Shown here piece by piece: positions 17,404-26,960 of a DNA stretch of 50,951 bases. This DNA is from Prevotella sp. Its GTDB lineage: Bacteria > Bacteroidota > Bacteroidia > Bacteroidales > Bacteroidaceae. The notes under the pieces were generated by a model that saw nothing but the letters and a program-made list of their open reading frames with translations, ran no database searches and was not told where the DNA came from. The stretch lies in NCBI GenBank assembly GCA_017410365.1, contig JAFQQY010000018.1:1-50951 (forward strand), given 5' to 3'. Position 1 is the stretch's first letter, and each line of letters starts with the position of its first letter. Made by a program: the position numbers and the translations under genes.

Positions 17404-18645
17404 ATGACTACAGAATTTATAAGAGAAATACTCGATACACTGACACGCAATAAGAGCCGCAGTTTCCTGACTGGTTTCGGAGTGTTCTGGGGTGTGTTCA
17501 TGCTCATCGCATTGATTGGGGGCGGACAGGGACTGAAAGAGATGCTTCAGAAGAACTTCAGTGGCTTTGCCACAAACTCTGCAATGGTCTGGTCGCAAAC
17601 TACAACAAAACCATATAAGGGTTTTAAGAAAGGACGCTGGTGGAATATGACTGAGCACGACGTGGAGCGTCTTCGTCTTCAGATTCCAGAGTTGGACGTT
17701 GTGGCGCCAGTGTTGTTCAGTGGCAGTAAGGCTGCTGTACACGAAGATTATAATACAACAGCAGCTGTGCGTGGTGTTACAAACGATTATGCAAAGATAA
17801 ATGAACCACTGATGTATTACGGTCGCTTTCTCAACGAAATGGATATGAAGCAGAACCGTAAGGTGTGCGTCATTGGTAAGAAAGTATATACAGATTTGTT
17901 TCCCAATGGTGGCGACCCATGTGGCACGGCTATCCGTATAGACTCCATCTATTATGAGGTGGTGGGCGTGGATTATCGTACAGGCGATGCAATAAGCATC
18001 GGCGGACGTGCCGATGAGTCGGTAATGATTCCAATAAGTGTGGTACGTAAGGCATATAATCGCGGTAATCGTGTAGATATGATTGCACTGACGGGGCGTG
18101 GCGATGTGAGCATGAGCAGTCTTGCTCCGCGCATCCGTCAGACGATAGCACGCGAACATCTTATTGATCCGACGGACGAACAGGGTATAATGGTGTTTAA
18201 TACGGAAGTGCTATTCGGAATTATGGACAGTCTGTTCAAGGGTGTCAACTTCTTGATATGGCTCGTGGGTATCGGAACGTTGCTGGCTGGTGCGATTGGC
18301 GTGAGTAACATTATGATGGTGACGGTGAAAGAGCGAACAACAGAGATTGGCATTCGTCGTGCAATAGGTGCAACACCAAGGATGATTCTGTCGCAGATAA
18401 TCAGTGAGAGCATTGTGCTTACGGCTGTGGCAGGCATGAGCGGAATCCTCTTTGCCGTGATGATATTGCAGATGCTCGAACTGGGTAATACAACAGATGG
18501 CATCGTTGAGGCACATTTCCAAGTGGGATTCTGGACCGCCATCTTCGCCGCCCTGTTGCTTTGTGCTCTCGGTGTACTTGCAGGTCTCGCTCCAGCATGG
18601 CGTGCCATGAGCATCAAACCTGTGGATGCTATGAGGGATGAGTAG
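17404..18645 (+). CDS. MacB-type ABC transporter permease (FtsX fold), copy 2
   Basis: A 413-aa paralogue of the preceding permease with the same topology: N-terminal helix about 18-40, periplasmic MacB_PCD-like domain, and three C-terminal helices. The coupling motif reads KERTTEIGIRRAIGATPRMI, and the protein ends in the family pattern SIKPVDAMRDE. The presence of two different permeases indicates a heterodimer. The gap to copy 1 is filled by short tandem repeats. Confidence 0.93.
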   Translation: MTTEFIREILDTLTRNKSRSFLTGFGVFWGVFMLIALIGGGQGLKEMLQKNFSGFATNSAMVWSQTTTKPYKGFKKGRWWNMTEHDVERLRLQIPELDVVAPVLFSGSKAAVHEDYNTTAAVRGVTNDYAKINEPLMYYGRFLNEMDMKQNRKVCVIGKKVYTDLFPNGGDPCGTAIRIDSIYYEVVGVDYRTGDAISIGGRADESVMIPISVVRKAYNRGNRVDMIALTGRGDVSMSSLAPRIRQTIAREHLIDPTDEQGIMVFNTEVLFGIMDSLFKGVNFLIWLVGIGTLLAGAIGVSNIMMVTVKERTTEIGIRRAIGATPRMILSQIISESIVLTAVAGMSGILFAVMILQMLELGNTTDGIVEAHFQVGFWTAIFAALLLCALGVLAGLAPAWRAMSIKPVDAMRDE

Positions 18646-18685
18646 GATACTAAACATTTAGAATTAAAAATTAAGCATTATATAT

Positions 18686-19804
18686 ATGAAACGTTATTCA
18701 AAACTAATCATTGCGGCTATTATAGCCTTGATTTTTATTGGAACATTTGTGTTCCTGTGGCAGAAGTCACAACCAAAGGAGATTGTCTATAACGAATTTA
18801 CGCCAACTTTAGGCGACATCAGTAAGACAACAATCATTACAGGAAAGATAGAACCGCGCAACGAGGTAAGCATTAAACCGCAGATTAGCGGTATTATCTC
18901 AGAGATATACAAAGAGGCAGGTGACCGTGTGCAGGCAGGTGAGGTTATTGCCAAGGTAAAGGTGATTCCGGATATGGGACAACTGAGTTCTGCACAGAGT
19001 CGCGTGCGTCTGGCAGAAATGAATCTCAAGCAGGCTGAGACTGACTATCAGCGCGAACTGAATCTGTTTAACCAAAAACTGGTTAGTGCAGAGCAGTTTG
19101 AACAGGTAAAGCAGAAACTGAATCAGGTGCGTGAGGAACTGATAGCTGCAGAGGATGCCTTGCAGGTGGTAAGCGAGGGCGTTTCGCGCAGCAATGCCAA
19201 CGCAAGTTCTACGCTCATCCGTTCTACCATTGCCGGTGTGATACTTGATATCCCGGTTAAGGTGGGTAACTCGGTTATCCTGAGTAACACGTTCAACGAT
19301 GGTACAACAATAGCGACTGTAGCTAATATGGGTGACCTGATATTCCGTGGCAATATCGATGAAACGGAAGTGGGGCGCCTTAGCGTTGACATGCCGATGA
19401 GCATTACTATTGGTGCCTTGCAGAACCTAAAGTTTGACGCCTTGCTTGAATATATTTCTCCGAAGGCAGTAGAAAGCAACGGTGCCAATCAGTTTGAAAT
19501 AAAGGCAGCCGTGCGCATCGATACCGTGGCAAACATACGTTCCGGTTATAGTGCCAATGCAGAGATTGTGCTTGATGAGGCCAAGAAAGTGATGTCGTTG
19601 CCAGAGAGTGCTATCGAGTTCAGTGGCGATTCTACCTTTGTATATATAATAAAAGGTGAAGGCGAGTCAAAGCAATATGTTCGTACGGAGGTCAAGACAG
19701 GTCTTAGCGATGGTGTTAACATAGAGATAAAGAGTGGAGTTACTGATAAGGATAAGGTGCGCGGTCCACAGGTAATTGCGACAGAAGTCTCCTTACCTTC
19801 TTAA
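18686..19804 (+). CDS. HlyD/MacA-type periplasmic adaptor
   Basis: A 372-aa membrane-fusion protein. One N-terminal anchor (about 7-25) is followed by a lipoyl/barrel-sandwich half-motif (IKPQISGIISEIYKEAGDRV near 70), a coiled-coil hairpin (about 100-165), the second lipoyl half (STIAGVILDIPVKVG) and beta-barrel domains. It bridges the MacB-like permeases to the outer-membrane channel. It starts 40 bp after permease copy 2, and 11 bp separate it from the TolC gene, so it sits in a continuous operon. Confidence 0.93.
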   Translation: MKRYSKLIIAAIIALIFIGTFVFLWQKSQPKEIVYNEFTPTLGDISKTTIITGKIEPRNEVSIKPQISGIISEIYKEAGDRVQAGEVIAKVKVIPDMGQLSSAQSRVRLAEMNLKQAETDYQRELNLFNQKLVSAEQFEQVKQKLNQVREELIAAEDALQVVSEGVSRSNANASSTLIRSTIAGVILDIPVKVGNSVILSNTFNDGTTIATVANMGDLIFRGNIDETEVGRLSVDMPMSITIGALQNLKFDALLEYISPKAVESNGANQFEIKAAVRIDTVANIRSGYSANAEIVLDEAKKVMSLPESAIEFSGDSTFVYIIKGEGESKQYVRTEVKTGLSDGVNIEIKSGVTDKDKVRGPQVIATEVSLPS

Positions 19805-19815
19805 TATAAGAATAT

Positions 19816-21138
19816 ATGAACAAAAGAACAATTATATTTGCTGTCGGAATACTTTTGGGACTCCAACAGATACATGCAGAAACATGGTCGTTGCGTCGAT
19901 GCGTGAACTATGCCATAGAGAATAATATAAGCATCAAGCAGCGCGAGAATGTTAAGCGTCAGCAGGAATTGCAACTGTCGAATGCAAAGAACAGCCGACT
20001 GCCAAATCTTGATGCGTCGGCATCGCAGAACTTCTCTTTCGGTAGAGGACTGACTTCCGACAATACATATACCAACAAGAGCACAAGCAGCACTTCGTTC
20101 AGTCTGGGAACAAGTGTGCCGCTGTTCACCGGTTTGCGTATTCCTAATACAATTAAACTGAACCAGTTGAACTTGGAGGCTTCTACAGCCGACCTTGAGA
20201 AGGCAAAGAACGATATCAGCGTGCAGGTGGCTCAGGCGTATGTACAGATATTATACAACTTGGAGATAGCAGATGTAGCACGTCGCCAGATATCTATCGA
20301 CTCTATACAGGAGGTGCGTCTGCAGGCGATGATAGACAATGGCAAGGCAAGCGAGGCAGAACTGGCGCAGCAGAGAGCGACACTGGCACAGAGCAGGTTG
20401 ACGGCAACACAGGCACAGAACCAGTATGACCTCGCAGTGCTTACTCTAACCCAATTGCTCGAGTTGCCATCAACAGATGGTTTCACTGTTGAGCGTCCGA
20501 ATGTAGGAAAGATAGCAAACAGCACAGAGAAGTATTCCGTAGAGGCAATATATGCTGAGGCTATTGGCGTGAAACCAGAGGTGAGGGCAGAGGAACTGCG
20601 CCTGAAGGGTGCCGACTACAACATCAACATTGCCCGCTCGGGGTGGTATCCGCAGTTGTCGCTTAGCGCAGGACTGGGAACCAACTATTATAAGACATCT
20701 GGTTTCAAGGGTGAAAGCTTCTCCGATCAGATAAAGAACAATTTCAGTCAGTATATCGGTCTTAATCTCAGTGTGCCTATCTTCAATCGTTTTCAGACAC
20801 GCAATAGTGTCCGTTCCGCTAAGATAGAACGTGAGACGCAGCAGTTGCAGTTGGACAATGTGAAGAAATCCTTATACAAGGAGATACAGCAGGCTTGTCA
20901 GGCAGCTAATGCAGCATCGGCAAAGTATGCCAGCAGCATAGAGGCAGGCAACAGCAGCAATGCAGCATACCGCCTGATGCAGGCAAAATATGAGAACGGC
21001 AAGGCCAATATCACTGAGTTTAACGAAGCGAAAAACAACTTGATGAAGGCGGAAAGCGATTTGGTTCAGGCTAAATATGAATATGTTTTCCAGACAACAC
21101 TTGTTGATTTCTATCGTGGAAAAGCAATCGATTTTTAG
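19816..21138 (+). CDS. TolC family outer-membrane efflux channel
   Basis: A 440-aa outer-membrane factor. A signal peptide covers about 1-21 (cleavage near IHA-E) and two OEP repeats follow, each with long helices: Q/N/A-rich helices near 150-200 and 330-430, and strands such as SLGTSVPLFTGLRIP and GLNLSVPIFNRF that mark the paired beta segments. As a trimer it should provide the outer-membrane duct for the upstream adaptor and permeases. Last gene of the plus-strand efflux run; a bidirectional terminator follows. Confidence 0.94.
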   Translation: MNKRTIIFAVGILLGLQQIHAETWSLRRCVNYAIENNISIKQRENVKRQQELQLSNAKNSRLPNLDASASQNFSFGRGLTSDNTYTNKSTSSTSFSLGTSVPLFTGLRIPNTIKLNQLNLEASTADLEKAKNDISVQVAQAYVQILYNLEIADVARRQISIDSIQEVRLQAMIDNGKASEAELAQQRATLAQSRLTATQAQNQYDLAVLTLTQLLELPSTDGFTVERPNVGKIANSTEKYSVEAIYAEAIGVKPEVRAEELRLKGADYNINIARSGWYPQLSLSAGLGTNYYKTSGFKGESFSDQIKNNFSQYIGLNLSVPIFNRFQTRNSVRSAKIERETQQLQLDNVKKSLYKEIQQACQAANAASAKYASSIEAGNSSNAAYRLMQAKYENGKANITEFNEAKNNLMKAESDLVQAKYEYVFQTTLVDFYRGKAIDF

Positions 21139-21160
21139 TTGCTTATAATATAATTAATTG

Positions 21161-21198
21161 AAAAGGAGCGGACCTCATTGAGATTCGCTCCTTTTATT
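21161..21198. terminator. Bidirectional terminator after the TolC gene
   Basis: A perfect 10-bp stem, AAAAGGAGCG (21161-21170) with CGCTCCTTTT (21186-21195), has inner pairing CTC/GAG in the loop. It sits between convergent genes, 22 bp after the TolC stop. Confidence 0.85.
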
Positions 21199-21226
21199 GT
21201 TATCTAAAGATTAACTGTCATTATAA

Positions 21227-21254
21227 ATCCTTAATCTTTAATCCTTAATCTATA
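21227..21254. repeat. Heptamer array (ATCCTTA / ATCTTTA)
   Basis: Four contiguous heptamers (ATCCTTA, ATCTTTA, ATCCTTA, ATCTATA) end 2 bp before the stop codon of the adjacent minus-strand gene. The same TTAATCC-type heptamer recurs near 39690, 43700, 46338 and 48969. Confidence 0.75.
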
Positions 21255-21256
21255 AA

Positions 21257-23965
21257 TCACTTCACCATCACCTTCTTGATAGTGCCGTCGCCCATCTTGA
21301 CGATGTTCAGACCGCGCTGCAGAGAGTTGATGCGCATACCATTGATATTGTAGATGCCTGCAGGAACATTGCTTGTTGTTGGCTTCTCGATGCACTCGAT
21401 GCCAGCAGCATTATTTGCATATTCATCATCAAGCTGCTGCTTGTAAGCCTTAGACTTCTCACCTTCGTTCATGATGTAGATATCATAGAAACCAGCTTTT
21501 GAGTTGCCGTCTGCAATACGTGTGCGAACGAATACCTCGTCTGTGCCTTCATAGCTTACTGTGAACTTCTTGTAAAGACGCTGACCGCCAAGTACACATA
21601 AGTCGCCAATCTGTGTCCACTCTGTTCCTTCGATGGTGTCTGTAGCAACCTCGAATGCAACCTGTGGAGCGCCGCCGCTGTTACCGTTAGAGATGAATGA
21701 AACAACGTCGAATGGACCCTTGAACTTCTGTGTTGTATAGATGATACCGTTGCGTGGGTTTGCTGTGTTCCACTCACCGATGTTCAGGTAAGCATTTGTT
21801 ACGAGTGTGTCAAGGTCGTCAGCTGTTGCAGGGTTGTATGAGCTGCCGTCACCAACATTCTTGCCAGGCTTCATGTTCTCCCATATGATGACATGACCGC
21901 GTGAACGGATTGCCCAACCATTGTTGAAGTTAACAACCTCTTCTGGATTAAGTCTGCTATAACCAGCAAGACTGTCCTCGCCAAACTGGTCTTTCACGAA
22001 TATAGGATCTGATGCCTCGTCATACCATGTGTAAGCATTCTTGTCTTTGCCCCAAGAGAAGAAGTATTTTGTTGATGTAGAACCGCCGTTGTACTCTGCT
22101 GAGTTGGCGTCCATGTGAGCCATTACGTCGATGCGAACCTTAGCGTTCTTGATAACAATCTTCTGTGTAGCAAGTTCTGACTGAACGAATACGTTGCTAA
22201 CAGCAAATGCAGTGATTGTCTTGCCTGTTGTAATTGTGATAGGACCTGTATATTTTGTAGACTTTGTAGAGTCTGCAGCTTCTGTATAGTTGTACCAGAT
22301 ATCTGCGCCTTCTGTTTCGCAAGAGATTGTTACGATTGTCTTGCCTTCTTCGTATGCCTGTGCAACAACAGGAACCTTAGCCTGATGCTTCATCTCAACG
22401 AACTGCTCTGCAACCTCACTGAGCAGATAACCTTCAGCAATAGCTACAGCCTTAACTGTTGCCTCTGCTGTAAGGTTGAATGTACCTGTATAGAGAGTGC
22501 TTGCTGTTGTTGGTTCACTGCCGTCGATAGTGTAGTAAATCTGTGCCTTAGGGTTAGAGTTCTTGATTGTAACGTTTGTGTTCAAATCCTTATACTCCAA
22601 CTCAAATGTAGGCTTGCGTGCGCTCGTGATGTCTGCCTTTGAACTGCAAACGAGGTCAAGACCGTTTGTGAGCATCTTCATAGTTGCTTCATCAATGCTA
22701 GCAAGAACCTCTGCAGAGAGTGGAAGATAGAGATAGCCGTTATGACCGATGTTGTGGGCGTGGATAGCTGTAATGCCAGTAAGTATTCCTTCTCCGCTCA
22801 TATCTGCACCAAGAATGTCATCATCAGCAAAGTAATCGCCAAGTTTGATACCGTTATAAGAAGGTACGAACAAGCCCTTAATGCCAGGTAAACTCTCGTC
22901 TTCAATGAATGTAAGTCCGTCGAAAACACTGCTGCTTGGTTTCAGTACAGATATAAGACCGTCTGCACTTACCGCCTTCTCGCCATAGCCCCATGCTGCA
23001 TAGAGGTCAGCGTTGAGGTTGAGTATTGGTGTCCAAGGCATTGCGTTCTTCAAAACAGGAACGATAGCGTTGTCAGCAGGAACAGAACTGCTGATAACTG
23101 TTGCATCGTAAGCCTGAAGACTTTCTGCTGTGATGGCGCTGATATCGCCGGCAACGTCGATGGCAGTCACGTTGTAGTTCTCGTTAGCCTTGATGGTTGT
23201 GTAGGCAATGTCTGCACTGAGGTCGCCTGTGTAGAGATAAGCAACGTTTGTTGCTTCATTCTCACCGTTGCCAACCTGTATGAAGTAGATGTGGCAACCG
23301 TTATTGTTACGCAGCGTGATGTCGTAAGTGCCATCAGCGTTTGGCTCATCAGCCAAACCTTCTGCAGGAAGCAACCATTCTTTTTCCTCGTAAGTCTTTG
23401 GATAACCAGGGTCTGTACCGTCAGGACCCATAAGCTTAGTGCCAGAATTGCCGCGACCAACGAACAACTGAACACCGCGAGCGTCAGACAGTTTGTGTGA
23501 CTCAACGCCAATCTTTATAGTCTCGCCTGGTTTTACACCTGGAATAACGAGATAGTTGAGGTTCTTACCACCAAACCAAAGATATGAAGGACCATTGTAA
23601 GGACCGAAGTTGGCACCGTTTGTAGGAGTACAGTCGCCATAGTTTACGGCAATAGCCATACTGCGTGCCTTTGTGTTGAGGTTGAGCAGACCTTCAAGCT
23701 CCTTGATAGGAGTACCGTTGGCTGTTACTACAGCACCCTCGGCAGAACCGCTTGCTCCTACTTCCCAGAAACAGTTGTCCTTTGAAATTTCTGTCGGTTC
23801 TGTTTGACCGTCTTTCTCAATGTCGGTCCAACCGGCATCGGCCTTCAGATTCTCTACTGTTTCAGAACTCCAGTTGCGGAAATCCCAAAACTTCTTTGCC
23901 TTTTGAGCATCTGCTGTAATGGTAATGGCCATTACGAATGCAATAAGCGTAAAGATTTTTTTCAT
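21257..23965 (-). CDS. Large secreted protein with chitobiase-C-like repeats and sorting-like tail
   Basis: A 902-aa protein of unknown function. The signal peptide covers about 1-20 (KKIFTLIAFVMAITITADA-Q). The N-terminal domain opens with the aromatic KKFWDFRNWSSETV motif often seen in secreted Prevotella proteins. Near residues 465-615 there are two copies of the CHB_HEX_C-like module (for example YYTIDGSEPTTASTLYTG). The C-terminal 35 residues (IYNINGMRINSLQRGLNI, then KMGDGTIKKVMVK) resemble Bacteroidota secretion and anchoring tails. It is a paralogue of the gene at 24184 and lies near a GH53 gene, which hints at a glycan-related surface role. No catalytic motif is recognised. Confidence 0.8.
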   Translation of the reverse strand: MKKIFTLIAFVMAITITADAQKAKKFWDFRNWSSETVENLKADAGWTDIEKDGQTEPTEISKDNCFWEVGASGSAEGAVVTANGTPIKELEGLLNLNTKARSMAIAVNYGDCTPTNGANFGPYNGPSYLWFGGKNLNYLVIPGVKPGETIKIGVESHKLSDARGVQLFVGRGNSGTKLMGPDGTDPGYPKTYEEKEWLLPAEGLADEPNADGTYDITLRNNNGCHIYFIQVGNGENEATNVAYLYTGDLSADIAYTTIKANENYNVTAIDVAGDISAITAESLQAYDATVISSSVPADNAIVPVLKNAMPWTPILNLNADLYAAWGYGEKAVSADGLISVLKPSSSVFDGLTFIEDESLPGIKGLFVPSYNGIKLGDYFADDDILGADMSGEGILTGITAIHAHNIGHNGYLYLPLSAEVLASIDEATMKMLTNGLDLVCSSKADITSARKPTFELEYKDLNTNVTIKNSNPKAQIYYTIDGSEPTTASTLYTGTFNLTAEATVKAVAIAEGYLLSEVAEQFVEMKHQAKVPVVAQAYEEGKTIVTISCETEGADIWYNYTEAADSTKSTKYTGPITITTGKTITAFAVSNVFVQSELATQKIVIKNAKVRIDVMAHMDANSAEYNGGSTSTKYFFSWGKDKNAYTWYDEASDPIFVKDQFGEDSLAGYSRLNPEEVVNFNNGWAIRSRGHVIIWENMKPGKNVGDGSSYNPATADDLDTLVTNAYLNIGEWNTANPRNGIIYTTQKFKGPFDVVSFISNGNSGGAPQVAFEVATDTIEGTEWTQIGDLCVLGGQRLYKKFTVSYEGTDEVFVRTRIADGNSKAGFYDIYIMNEGEKSKAYKQQLDDEYANNAAGIECIEKPTTSNVPAGIYNINGMRINSLQRGLNIVKMGDGTIKKVMVK

Positions 23966-24048
23966 AATTGTTTATTTTTATTATTAGTGATATAGTAAGT
24001 GTACGTTTATGATTGTACAATTTTGTTTTAAGTAGTTACTATTCATTG

Positions 24049-24056
24049 CAAAAGTA
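24049..24056 (-). promoter_or_regulatory. Candidate -7 element (TACTTTTG) of the 902-aa secreted protein gene
   Basis: On the minus strand this reads TACTTTTGC, 83 bp before the ATG at 23965. It follows the terminator of the upstream paralogue, so the two genes are probably separate transcripts. The -33 box is not clear. Confidence 0.5.
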
Positions 24057-24120
24057 TGTAAAATAATTCAAATATCACAGAAAAACAAAATGTTTTTCGT
24101 AATTTTTAAACAATATGAAT

Positions 24121-24154
24121 AAAAAAGCAGGAACCTATGCGTTGATTCCTGCTT
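24121..24154 (-). terminator. Intrinsic terminator of the 883-aa secreted protein gene
   Basis: On the minus strand, stem AAGCAGGAA (24146-24154) pairs with TTCCTGCTT (24125-24133) across a 12-nt loop and is followed by T6. It lies 30 bp past the stop codon. Confidence 0.85.
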
Positions 24155-24183
24155 AAAATTAGAAATATTAATTGCAATCAAGA

Positions 24184-26835
24184 TTACTTGATTATAATCT
24201 TCTTGGCTGTTCCGTCGCTCATCTTGACGATGTTCAGACCACGCTGCAGAGAATTGATGCGCATACCGTTAACATTGTATATTGCGCTTGGAGTAGAGTC
24301 GGTTGTTGGTTTTTCGATGCACTCGATGCCTGTAGCATATGCATCCCATTCCTTCTTCATCTCTTCCTTAACGATTGCAGACTGCTCTCCTTCTGTAAGG
24401 AGATAGAAGTCGTAAACCTGTGAACCGCTGCTTCCGCCAACCTGCATGATTCTTACATAGACCTCATCTGTACCCTCATAGCTTACTGTATATTTGCTCC
24501 ACAGACGCTTGATGTTGTTGACGTACATTGTATCAGTGTTGGCATCCTTCCAGTTCTCACCGTCGGCAGAAACCTGGAATATCATTTGTGCCTTGCTTCC
24601 GCTTGATGTTCCGATGAATGCAAGCAGGTTGAATGGTGCCTGATATTTCTTTGTAGTTTCGATGCGACCGGTAAATGGTTCGCCGCTAACCTTCTTGCCA
24701 AACTGTATGCAGTTTTTGCTAATCATGTCGCTCACGTCGGCTGCTGTTGCTGGGTTGTAACCCTCGCCATTGCCTGGGTCCTTGCCTATGGTAAGCACTT
24801 GATAGATGAGTTCCTGGCCGTTTGACTTCACTACGAAGTTACTGTCTGGCGCAATGACATGGCAAGTGTCTTTGCGAACAGGGAATATCGGAGAACCGTC
24901 CTCGTTTGTTCCAAGGATTTCACCCATATCGTCATAGATACTCAAACCATTCTTCATGCCAAAGAAATAGTGGTTGTTGCTGAGGTCGGCAATCTGACCA
25001 TTAAAATGGGCAATCTCGTCAAGGCGTACAATCGGGTCTTTGATAAGAACGCGCATGTTGGCTGGTTCTGAATAAACCTTGTCAAGTGTCTCAGAGAATG
25101 CAGTTACATCTGTGTTTTCTTTCAGTGTGAATGGAACAGTGTATTTCATTGACTGTGTAGTATCGTTGCTGCCAGTGAAGTTGTACCATACATCTGCACC
25201 TTCAGTTGCACAAGCAATAGTTACTTCTGATGTTGCACCGTTTGCAGTAAAGCTTATTGTTGGAGTTGCTGGCTGTTCGTAGATCTCAACCTGGAAAGTT
25301 TCAACTTCGCTTTGATTGTATCCTTCAGCAGTAGCGATTGCCTTGATGGTTGTTGACTCGGTGAAATTGATAACACCAGTATAGAGCGTACTGTTGATAG
25401 TAGGCTCTGTTCCGTCTGTAGTGTAGAATACCTGTGCCTTTGGCAGGGTAGCAGGAACAGCTGCCATTGTAACGTTTGTGTTCAGATGCTTATACTCAGC
25501 TTCTATCTTAGGACAAGCAACTGCAGTCACCTCGCTCTTTGAATCATCGAGCATAGAAATAGAATTGTTGATCATTTGCAGAACGCCTTCAGATGCAGCA
25601 TTGTTATATGCAATATAAATATATCCGTTGTGCATCATGTTGTGCTGGTGAACGATTACAGCTGTTGGATCGTCCATGCTTACCATGATAGTATCGTCTT
25701 CTGCAAAGTATTCGTTGAACTTCACTGCACCTACAGCACCTTCTGTGGCGAGGTCCATACCAACCATAACTGCTTCTGGATTTGATTCGTCAACAATAAG
25801 TTCTACGTCTTTGAAGATAGGAAGTTTTGTATAATTTGCTACATCATAAACCATGCCGAGAGGACTTGCTTCAACGGTTTCACCATATCCCCAAGCTGCA
25901 TACATTGCTGCATTAAGATTGAGCACTGGATTGTATGGCAGAATTGCCTTCAGTTCGGTAGCCTTCTCAACTGGAACAGATGGAGAAATAACAGTAGTGC
26001 GGTACTCTGCCAATGTCTCGTTTGTGATTGTTGTAGCTGTTGCGTCAACCGGCACTATTCTATAGTCCTCGTTTGTCATAAGTTTGTTGTATGCAGCATC
26101 TGATGCATAATCGCCGCTATAGAGATAAGCCACCTTGTTTGCCTTTTCTGGGTTTACGCCATCACCAACGATGATGTAATAGATGTGGCAACCGTTTGTT
26201 GACTTTATGGTGAGTGTAGCCAATTCAGTTGGGTCGCCATCAAGTTTCCATACACATTCGTTGAAGAATGTAGGAGTTGGCTTACCAGAAAGGAGTTCAA
26301 GTGAACCGGCGCTTGTTGTAAGACCTATACCACGGTCCTGTGCATTGCTGTGTGACTCAACGCCAATCTTGATTTCCTGACCGCAATAAGCCTTGAAGGT
26401 GAAAGTCTCGTTCTTGCCGTTCAACCAAAGGAAGCTCTTGCCGTATGGGTGCATGCCGTTTGGACTGTCTGCGTAACCGTCTTTTTGGCTGGCATTGTAA
26501 GAAACAACGAATTTCTTTGCTTTACGACCAGGCACGTTCAGACCTTCAAACTCTTCGATAGGTGTTGCAACGTCGGCAGACCATGTACATGGATTGCCGT
26601 CTGCGTCAGCAATGTCGCCTGCGCACCAGAAAGACTGGTCGCCAGCTTTTGTTGCATCGCTCTCGTAGTTACGCCAGTGCTTGTTCGGACCATACTCTTC
26701 CATATCTGCTTTCAGCGCATTGATTGTCTTTGTGCTGAACTCACGGAAGTCCCATGATTTACGAATAGCATCTTGTGCATTTGCGCTCATTGCCATCACC
26801 ATGACAAGTGCTGCTAAAGTAAATAATCTTCTCAT
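24184..26835 (-). CDS. Large secreted protein, paralogue of the 902-aa protein
   Basis: An 883-aa secreted protein with the same layout: signal peptide about 1-20 (LVMVMAMSANA-Q), aromatic opening KSWDFREFSTKTINALKAD, a long beta-rich region, two CHB_HEX_C-like modules (FYTTDGTEPTINSTLYTG near 475 and a second near 550), and a C-terminal tail IYNVNGMRINSLQRGLNI almost identical to its paralogue. The tails are conserved at DNA level too, while the central parts differ strongly. No enzyme signature is seen. It follows the GH53 gene with its own -7 element, so it is probably transcribed separately. Confidence 0.8.
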   Translation of the reverse strand: MRRLFTLAALVMVMAMSANAQDAIRKSWDFREFSTKTINALKADMEEYGPNKHWRNYESDATKAGDQSFWCAGDIADADGNPCTWSADVATPIEEFEGLNVPGRKAKKFVVSYNASQKDGYADSPNGMHPYGKSFLWLNGKNETFTFKAYCGQEIKIGVESHSNAQDRGIGLTTSAGSLELLSGKPTPTFFNECVWKLDGDPTELATLTIKSTNGCHIYYIIVGDGVNPEKANKVAYLYSGDYASDAAYNKLMTNEDYRIVPVDATATTITNETLAEYRTTVISPSVPVEKATELKAILPYNPVLNLNAAMYAAWGYGETVEASPLGMVYDVANYTKLPIFKDVELIVDESNPEAVMVGMDLATEGAVGAVKFNEYFAEDDTIMVSMDDPTAVIVHQHNMMHNGYIYIAYNNAASEGVLQMINNSISMLDDSKSEVTAVACPKIEAEYKHLNTNVTMAAVPATLPKAQVFYTTDGTEPTINSTLYTGVINFTESTTIKAIATAEGYNQSEVETFQVEIYEQPATPTISFTANGATSEVTIACATEGADVWYNFTGSNDTTQSMKYTVPFTLKENTDVTAFSETLDKVYSEPANMRVLIKDPIVRLDEIAHFNGQIADLSNNHYFFGMKNGLSIYDDMGEILGTNEDGSPIFPVRKDTCHVIAPDSNFVVKSNGQELIYQVLTIGKDPGNGEGYNPATAADVSDMISKNCIQFGKKVSGEPFTGRIETTKKYQAPFNLLAFIGTSSGSKAQMIFQVSADGENWKDANTDTMYVNNIKRLWSKYTVSYEGTDEVYVRIMQVGGSSGSQVYDFYLLTEGEQSAIVKEEMKKEWDAYATGIECIEKPTTDSTPSAIYNVNGMRINSLQRGLNIVKMSDGTAKKIIIK

Positions 26836-26909
26836 AAATGTTTGTTTATTTTAGTTAGTGAATGAATTGTTATCTTGTTTCAATTATCTTGCGTATTAAG
26901 ATGTTTCGG

Positions 26910-26917
26910 CAAAGTTA
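26910..26917 (-). promoter_or_regulatory. Candidate -7 element (TAACTTTG) of the 883-aa gene
   Basis: On the minus strand TAACTTTGC matches TAnnTTTG, 74 bp before the ATG at 26835. No clear -33 box was found. Confidence 0.5.
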
Positions 26918-26960
26918 TAAAAAAAATACTAAATGCACTATTGTGTTATGATATTTTTTC

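Noticed and set aside
17086-18159. A 357-aa open frame on the minus strand opposite the second MacB-type permease
   Set aside because: Rich in Cys, His and Thr without domain pattern; the plus-strand permease is a clear family member.
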